The position numbers were made by a program, and so were the translations under genes. Below are positions 6,516-10,482 of a stretch of 10,482 nucleotides of DNA, in pieces. The DNA comes from Hyphomonadaceae bacterium (GTDB lineage Bacteria > Pseudomonadota > Alphaproteobacteria > Caulobacterales > Hyphomonadaceae), in the NCBI GenBank assembly GCA_030696545.1, contig JAUYSA010000452.1, forward strand, positions 1 through 10,482, read 5' to 3'. Under the pieces are notes generated by a model. The model was not told the DNA's origin and searched no databases. It worked only from the letters and a program-made list of their open reading frames with translations. Each line of letters starts with the position of its first letter. Within the stretch, counting starts at the first letter, position 1.

Positions 6516-7832
6516 ATGAACCGTCCCGCCACACGCTTCGGCGCAAAGCTGCTGACCGCGACTGCGCTTGCCGCGGCCCTGCTCGCGTCCGGATGCGCCG
6601 TCATGGACAGCATCGCCGGCCCCACCTCGCCGCATTCGCAGACGGCGCGCGATCTCGGCATGCCGACGGCGAACCCGGAATCGGTCGGCTTTTCGACCGC
6701 TGGCCTCGACGCCCTGACGGCGGAGTTCCGCGGGCTTGTGGATCAAGGCAAGCTGGCAGGCGTTACCACGCTGGTGGCGCGTCACGGCAAGGTCGTTCAC
6801 TTCGACGCCTATGGCGAGCAGGACGCCGGCAAGGATACCCCGCTGCGCCCGGACAGCATCTTCCGCATTGCCTCGATGACCAAGCCGATCACGGGCGTCG
6901 CGATGATGCAGCTCTGGGAGCAGGGCAAGTGGAAGCTCAGCGACCCAGTGTCGAAGTTCATTCCCGAGTTCGCCAACCTGCAGGTGAAAAAGGCCGGCGG
7001 CGGCACGGAGCCACAGCGCTCGCCGATGACGATGGCCCAACTGATGAGTCACTCGGCCGGGTTCGGCGTGAGCGCCGTCTATGAGAAAGACAATCTCGGC
7101 GCCACAGACCTGCAAGGCATGATCGACAAGCTGAAGACGCTTCCGCTGGAAACCCAGCCCGGTACGAACTGGGACTACGGCCCGAGCGTGAACATCCAGG
7201 GCTACATCGTCGAGAAGCTGTCGGGCCAATCGCTCGACGTCTATTTCGACGAGCACATCTTCAAGCCGCTCGGCATGGTCGATACCGGCTTCTGGATGCC
7301 GCCGGAGAAAGCGAGCCGCGTCGCCGCGATCCACACGTATGACAGCGCTGGCAAGATCAAGGGGCCAGCGGAAAACCGGGTCACGACAACCAAGCCGTCC
7401 TTCCTGGCCGGATCGGGCGGGCTGATGTCGACCACCGAGGATTACTGGCGTTTCGCCCAGGCCGTCGCCAATGGCGGGCAGCTGGACGGCAAGCGAATCC
7501 TCAAGGACGACACCGTCAAGCTGATGCGCACCAACGTGCTCACGCCGGGCGCCAAGGTTGATCTCTATGGTCCGAGCCAGGAAGGCGTCGGCTTCGGCAT
7601 GGATTTCGCCATCATCATGGACCCGCAACGCGCGGGCACGCCGCAGGGCCTCAACACCTTCTACTGGGGCGGCGCGTTCGGAACGTGGTTCTGGATCGAC
7701 CCGACCAATGACCTCGTCTTTGTCGGTATGATCCAGAACCTCAACGGTTCGCGGCCCGATAGCGGCACGCCCGCTACCCGCGCAATCTCACCGCGCCTCA
7801 CCTACGCAGCGCTGGAGCATCCCGAGAAATGA
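6516..7832 (+). CDS. Serine hydrolase lipoprotein, class C beta-lactamase/esterase family
   Basis: A 438-residue protein of the Pfam Beta-lactamase (PF00144) group, which includes class C beta-lactamases, D-aminopeptidases and family VIII esterases (EstB-like). It starts with a lipoprotein signal peptide (1-26) ending in LLASGC; Cys27 would be lipidated, and Ala at +2 favours the outer membrane. The nucleophile motif is SMTK (Ser120, Lys123) within FRIASMTKPITG. The tyrosine motif is YGPS (Tyr221), followed by VNIQGYIVEKLSG. LMSHSAGFG (177-184) and GSGGLMSTTEDYWRF (299-313) are typical family segments. The third motif appears as WGGAFGT (384-390) in place of KTG or HTG, which points to an esterase rather than a true beta-lactamase. 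Start is ATG at 6516, with GGAG 8 nt upstream and a credible signal peptide; the open frame extends further upstream but inside the preceding gene. The 3' end overlaps the next gene by ATGA. Confidence 0.95.
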   Translation: MNRPATRFGAKLLTATALAAALLASGCAVMDSIAGPTSPHSQTARDLGMPTANPESVGFSTAGLDALTAEFRGLVDQGKLAGVTTLVARHGKVVHFDAYGEQDAGKDTPLRPDSIFRIASMTKPITGVAMMQLWEQGKWKLSDPVSKFIPEFANLQVKKAGGGTEPQRSPMTMAQLMSHSAGFGVSAVYEKDNLGATDLQGMIDKLKTLPLETQPGTNWDYGPSVNIQGYIVEKLSGQSLDVYFDEHIFKPLGMVDTGFWMPPEKASRVAAIHTYDSAGKIKGPAENRVTTTKPSFLAGSGGLMSTTEDYWRFAQAVANGGQLDGKRILKDDTVKLMRTNVLTPGAKVDLYGPSQEGVGFGMDFAIIMDPQRAGTPQGLNTFYWGGAFGTWFWIDPTNDLVFVGMIQNLNGSRPDSGTPATRAISPRLTYAALEHPEK

Positions 7833-8113
7833 GCGAGCCTGCCGTCGAGAACGACCCTGAGCACGCGCGCAGGCTTGCGTGGGTCAACAAGGTCCGTGGC
7901 CTGCACCGCAACAAGCGGATGATCGGCTTCGCCGGCATCGTCGCCGGCGCCGGGATGTTGATGTGGTGGAAGATGACGCCGCACGCGCCTGACTGGGCCA
8001 TGTGGACTGGTGGCGGCATTCTTGCGGCCAGCTGGCTACTGTTCATCTTCGTGATCTTCGATCGCTGGCGCTACGTGAAGAACAATCCGTACCGCACGGA
8101 TGCGCCGACCTGA
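7829..8113 (+). CDS. Small two-helix membrane protein, unknown function
   Basis: A 94-residue protein that I do not recognise. It has a charged N-terminal region (1-30, rich in Arg, Lys and His) and two predicted membrane helices (about 31-48 and 57-77), followed by a basic, proline-containing tail. The amphipathic start and basic residues on both sides suggest an N-in, C-in hairpin in the inner membrane. Its ATG overlaps the stop of the serine-hydrolase lipoprotein gene (ATGA, 4 nt), so the two are co-transcribed and probably translationally coupled. A hairpin terminator overlaps its stop codon. The tight coupling suggests a shared envelope task, but nothing in the sequence names it. Confidence 0.85.
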   Translation: MSEPAVENDPEHARRLAWVNKVRGLHRNKRMIGFAGIVAGAGMLMWWKMTPHAPDWAMWTGGGILAASWLLFIFVIFDRWRYVKNNPYRTDAPT

Positions 8114-8150
8114 AATGACAACGGCCGCCCCGTGAGGAGCGGCCATTTCA
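8111..8150. terminator. Hairpin terminator between convergent genes
   Basis: The stem GGCCGC (8123-8128) pairs with GCGGCC (8139-8144) across a 10-nt loop. An outer six-base pair set, TGAAAT (8111-8116) with ATTTCA (8145-8150), extends it beyond a 6-nt bulge. The element starts at the stop codon of the plus-strand gene and lies 42 nt past the stop of the minus-strand GlsB-like gene, so it could serve both directions. The T-run is short (TTT). Confidence 0.65.
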
Positions 8151-8191
8151 CCAACAGCCCAGACTGAACTGCCCTAGCTGTACCAACCTTA

Positions 8192-8449
8192 CTATACGGC
8201 GCGGCGGCCGCGGAACATTCCGACAAGCGCCAGAAGCAGAATTGCGCCGACGGTGGAAACCAGCAGGCTGCCCCAGAAGCCGGCGAACCCGATATTGAGC
8301 GCGTTCGCAATGACCGCGCCCAGGAACGCGCCGACGACGCCGACGACAAGATTGGTGATCAAGCCGTGCTTGCGGCCCATAACCTGTTCGGCAATCCATC
8401 CGGCGAGAACGCCGATGACCACTGCCGCTACGATGGAAACTTCATTCAT
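8192..8449 (-). CDS. GlsB/YeaQ/YmgE family stress-response membrane protein
   Basis: An 85-residue inner-membrane protein of the transglycosylase-associated family (PF04226). It has three membrane helices (about 5-22, 30-52 and 58-78) and the glycine-rich pattern GVLAGWIAEQVMGRKHG (13-29), NLVVGVVGAFLGAVIAN (33-49) and a C-terminal FRGRR. Members are small, often stress-induced proteins without a known biochemical activity. I chose the ATG at 8449, which has ACGGAG about 8 nt upstream. An earlier in-frame start at 8491 would place the N-terminus across the promoter at 8475-8499 and lengthen the protein beyond the family's size. The EcfG-like promoter suggests control by the general stress response. 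Confidence 0.93.
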   Translation of the reverse strand: MNEVSIVAAVVIGVLAGWIAEQVMGRKHGLITNLVVGVVGAFLGAVIANALNIGFAGFWGSLLVSTVGAILLLALVGMFRGRRAV

Positions 8450-8474
8450 GACGCTACTCCGTTGCTGGTTGTGC

Positions 8475-8499
8475 AACGTGATGCGTACCAATCAGTTCC
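8475..8499 (-). promoter_or_regulatory. EcfG-type general stress response promoter
   Basis: Read on the minus strand, GGAAC (8499-8495) is followed after exactly 16 nt by CGTT (8478-8475). This equals the published consensus for alphaproteobacterial EcfG/SigT sigma factors (GGAAC-N16/17-CGTT). It lies 25 nt upstream of the ATG of the GlsB-like gene, leaving room for a short leader with its ribosome binding site. The match to both boxes, the exact spacing, and the stress-type gene behind it support the call; no transcript evidence is available. Confidence 0.75.
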
Positions 8500-8511
8500 C
8501 GCCGGGCTGCC

Positions 8512-8628
8512 TTAACGGCGGCGCGCCTTGATCCACGCGTACACCCGCTCGCGGCGGCGAAGGGCGTAATAGATCACTCCGCCATTCGCTCCTGCGACAG
8601 CCAGTACAAAGAGTTCGTAGGCGCTCAT
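8512..8628 (-). CDS. Possible 38-residue membrane peptide
   Basis: A short open frame starting at ATG 8628 encodes one hydrophobic helix (about 4-22, MSAYELFVLAVAGANGG then VIYYAL) and a strongly basic tail (RRRERVYAWIKARRR), a composition typical of small bacterial membrane proteins. Its stop lies 12 nt before the -35 box of the GlsB-like promoter. The ribosome binding site is weak (AGG next to the ATG, GGACAG further up) and no clear promoter is visible. The same frame is open to 8811, but that extension has no protein-like pattern and overlaps the 3' end of the upstream gene. It is a plausible but unproven gene. Confidence 0.4.
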   Translation of the reverse strand: MSAYELFVLAVAGANGGVIYYALRRRERVYAWIKARRR

Positions 8629-8770
8629 CCTGGGTTTCGCTCTGTCCTTGAAACGTCCCCAGAGAATAGTCTCGGGTTCTGAGTCACGGCGCAACGGGAT
8701 AGCTGCGGGAAATACCCGCGGCCGTTCGTCCGGCCCGCCTCGGACAGGCTCGCAGGTGTCGGCAAACGCC

Positions 8771-9466
8771 CTACGAGCACTTGCCGTTCTTGTAGGCATC
8801 CCGGACGCCATTCAGCGCCCCGCTTAGGAGATCCTGCAGCGTATCGGTTTGGAGGAGTGGCGCCGTACCTCGCGCAACGACCTTGCCGTTGCCTGCGTCC
8901 GTCAGCGTGACTGAAACAGGTTCCCCTTTCTGCGAAGCGCTACGCCATTTCTGATGATCGCCTACCCGCAATGTTGGATAGCGGCCCGCGAGCATCGCTT
9001 CAAAGTCGATCGCAAACACGCGGTTGGTGGCCTGATCCACCTTGGCGCTCGAAGGAACATCGACGGTCATCGTTTGATCGCCCTGCGTAACGGTGAGCTT
9101 GAGCGCCTTCACGGGTTTGCCTCCCGACGTAAACACCGGCCAGCTGAGGCGAAAGCCGGAGTAATCCAGCCGCACACTGCCGGGCGTCAGCCATTCCTTG
9201 GTGGGCTGGTAAACGCTCATATAGCTCCAGAACATCAGGTCAGGTGTCTTGGCCTTGTAGGCGCCGCTGACGCCCGCCCCCTTTGTTGTCATCGCCACCC
9301 GGCTCGGCCCCATCTCGACGTAGAGCCTGTCGATCACTCCGTCCTTGAGCTCGCCGTAGCCAAAGGAGCCAAGCAGGTTTGAAAGCGTGAACGTCGCCGA
9401 GCATGTCACCTTCACAGGCTGGGCGTCAGCGAAGGGGTCCGTCGCGATAAAGATCGCACCCGCCAC
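8771..9466 (-). CDS. Hypothetical exported protein, unknown function
   Basis: A 231-residue protein (from GTG 9466) that I do not recognise. The N-terminus is hydrophobic and followed by ADAQ, resembling the end of a signal peptide cut near residue 16. The body is rich in beta-type segments, for example SVRLDYSGFRLSWPVF (97-112) and KALKLTVTQGDQTMTVDV (120-137). The mature part has just two cysteines, near its ends (Cys22 and Cys230), which could form a disulfide; together these features suggest a periplasmic beta-sandwich. The start is uncertain. GTG 9466 gives a signal peptide without a basic n-region, and the frame is open for only six more codons (to a TGA at 9487-9485), in which ATT codons at 9469 and 9481 would add further hydrophobic residues (ILAAIV). 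An upstream frameshift, a rare start codon or a truncated leader are all possible. Confidence 0.75.
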   Translation of the reverse strand: MAGAIFIATDPFADAQPVKVTCSATFTLSNLLGSFGYGELKDGVIDRLYVEMGPSRVAMTTKGAGVSGAYKAKTPDLMFWSYMSVYQPTKEWLTPGSVRLDYSGFRLSWPVFTSGGKPVKALKLTVTQGDQTMTVDVPSSAKVDQATNRVFAIDFEAMLAGRYPTLRVGDHQKWRSASQKGEPVSVTLTDAGNGKVVARGTAPLLQTDTLQDLLSGALNGVRDAYKNGKCS

Positions 9467-9706
9467 AATGGCGGCGAGAATCTGTCAGGCAGCCTTTTCG
9501 CACCCCTGAGATTTCAGCGCCGGACCATACTGGGCGCCGCATATCGCACCAGTGACCTATGGCAGTTCACGGCAACCAGCCAGCGCCCCGAGGTCCGCGC
9601 CGGCTGCTTCCCTTCCGCCAAACCTGCGCTAAGAACGCACGATCAATGCGTCAGAAAACCGGGGCGGCGTCCCCGATGGCCAAGAAGCCAAAAGAAGGAA
9701 ACACCC

Positions 9707-10482
9707 ATGCCTGCAATCGGCACCCTGTTCGACCTCACCGGCAAAACCGCCATCATCACAGGCTCCACCAAAGGCATCGGCAAGGCCATCGCGGAACAGT
9801 TCGCCGAACATGGCGCACGTGTCGTCATCTCCTCGCGCAAACCCGGCCCCTGCGAGGAAGTCGCCGCTGCGATCAACGCCAGGCACAAGCCGGGTACGGC
9901 CATTGCGGTACCAGCCAACATCTCATCACGGGATGACCTGACGCGTCTGGTCAACGAAACCAACGCGTCCTTCGGCAAGATCGACATCCTTGTCTGCAAC
10001 GCCGCCTCGAACCCGTATTATGGCCCAATGTCCGGCATCACGGATGAAGCCTTCGCGAAAATCCTGTCCAACAATATCATCTCGAACAACACGCTCGCTA
10101 CGCTGGTTGCCCCGCAGATGGCCGAGCGCAAGGACGGCGCGATCATCATCATCTCCTCAATCGGTGGCTTGCGCGCCTCGACCGTGATCGGCGCCTACTG
10201 CGTCTCGAAAGCTGCCGACGTGCAGCTGGCCCGCAACCTCGCGGCTGAGCTTGGGCCAAGCGGCATCCGCGTGAACTGCATCTCACCCGGCCTCGTCAAA
10301 ACCGACTTCGCCAAGGCGCTCTGGGAAGATCCGACGACCAAGGAGCAGCGCGAGGAAGAGACCCCGCTTCGCCGCATCGGCGTTCCTGACGACATCGCCG
10401 GCGCGGCCGTGATGCTCGCGTCGCGCGCAGGCGCCTGGCTGACCGGTCAGAACATCGGTGTCGATGGCGGCGTTACGGCCGT
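9707..10482 (+). CDS. SDR family oxidoreductase (3' end cut by window)
   Basis: A classical short-chain dehydrogenase/reductase with 258 residues visible; the family is usually 250-260 long, so only the last few are missing. The Rossmann cofactor motif is TGSTKGIG (18-25), preceded by the usual LTGKTAIIT strand, and NAAS (98-101) follows. The catalytic set is Ser151, Tyr164 and Lys168 (YCVSK). The PG segment after the active site is CISPGLVKTDFAK (191-203), and the C-terminal signature is LTGQNIGVDGG (245-255). Arg44 after the second strand (SSRK) favours NADP(H). The pattern resembles DHRS4-like carbonyl reductases; the substrate is unknown. Start is ATG at 9707, with AAGGA 7 nt upstream. 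A small GC hairpin (9660-9675) and an imperfect stem (9578-9605) lie in the leader, with no recognisable regulatory family. Confidence 0.95.
   Translation, partial: MPAIGTLFDLTGKTAIITGSTKGIGKAIAEQFAEHGARVVISSRKPGPCEEVAAAINARHKPGTAIAVPANISSRDDLTRLVNETNASFGKIDILVCNAASNPYYGPMSGITDEAFAKILSNNIISNNTLATLVAPQMAERKDGAIIIISSIGGLRASTVIGAYCVSKAADVQLARNLAAELGPSGIRVNCISPGLVKTDFAKALWEDPTTKEQREEETPLRRIGVPDDIAGAAVMLASRAGAWLTGQNIGVDGGVTA

Noticed and set aside
5011..6546. A 511-codon minus-strand frame opposite the DUF262-DUF1524 gene
   Set aside because: Antisense to a gene with clear motifs, no recognisable domain, and a start inside the next gene; a GC-driven shadow.
6303..7628. A 441-codon minus-strand frame opposite the serine hydrolase
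   Set aside because: The opposite strand encodes a well-supported lipoprotein enzyme; this translation shows no conserved pattern.
8705..8719. GCGGG-AAATA-CCCGC hairpin downstream of the 231-residue gene
   Set aside because: A 5-bp stem without a T-run on either strand; too weak to call a terminator.
9559..9936. A 125-codon plus-strand frame overlapping the dehydrogenase start
   Set aside because: Its second half is the out-of-frame reading of the dehydrogenase N-terminus (His/Arg-rich), and the first half has no pattern.

Overview
The window is GC-rich, gene-dense bacterial chromosome. Three features suggest an alphaproteobacterium of the Caulobacterales/Maricaulales/Hyphomonadaceae type: a TipF-like flagellar c-di-GMP protein, a class IIA HAD protein of the type whose signature reads DVWGV, and a promoter matching the general-stress sigma factor EcfG (GGAAC-N16-CGTT). 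The taxon is inferred from family knowledge; no marker gene settles it.

Layout. Positions 1-249 are non-coding and hold a large nested palindromic element (10-154) and a perfect hairpin (215-234). On the minus strand, a TipF-like degenerate EAL protein (2364-1117) is followed after 3 nt by a HAD-IIA hydrolase (1113-250). A 447-nt gap (2365-2811) contains a strong hairpin. A second minus-strand pair follows: a fumarylacetoacetate-hydrolase-family enzyme (4632-3760), whose stop codon directly abuts the GTG start of a membrane-anchored metallo-beta-lactamase-fold protein that has lost its metal ligands (3759-2812). Divergent from it, on the plus strand, is a single-polypeptide DUF262-DUF1524 protein (4738-6405) related to type IV modification-dependent restriction enzymes and other phage-defence nucleases. 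It stands alone among metabolic genes. A lipoprotein of the serine beta-lactamase/esterase family (6516-7832) then overlaps by 4 nt a small two-helix membrane protein (7829-8113), and the pair ends at a hairpin terminator (8111-8150).

Convergent to this, on the minus strand, are a GlsB/YeaQ/YmgE-type stress membrane protein (8449-8192) behind the EcfG-like promoter, a possible 38-residue membrane peptide (8628-8512), and an unrecognised, probably exported 231-residue protein with an unclear start (9466-8771). The plus strand closes with a short-chain dehydrogenase (9707 to the window edge) that lacks only its last residues.

The main candidates for a second look are the inactive metallo-beta-lactamase-fold protein coupled to an FAH-family enzyme, the lone DUF262-DUF1524 defence candidate, the nested palindrome, and the EcfG-type promoter. 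I found no CRISPR array, tRNA, rRNA, transposase or complete multi-gene defence system. Most very long open frames opposite the real genes are by-products of the high GC content.
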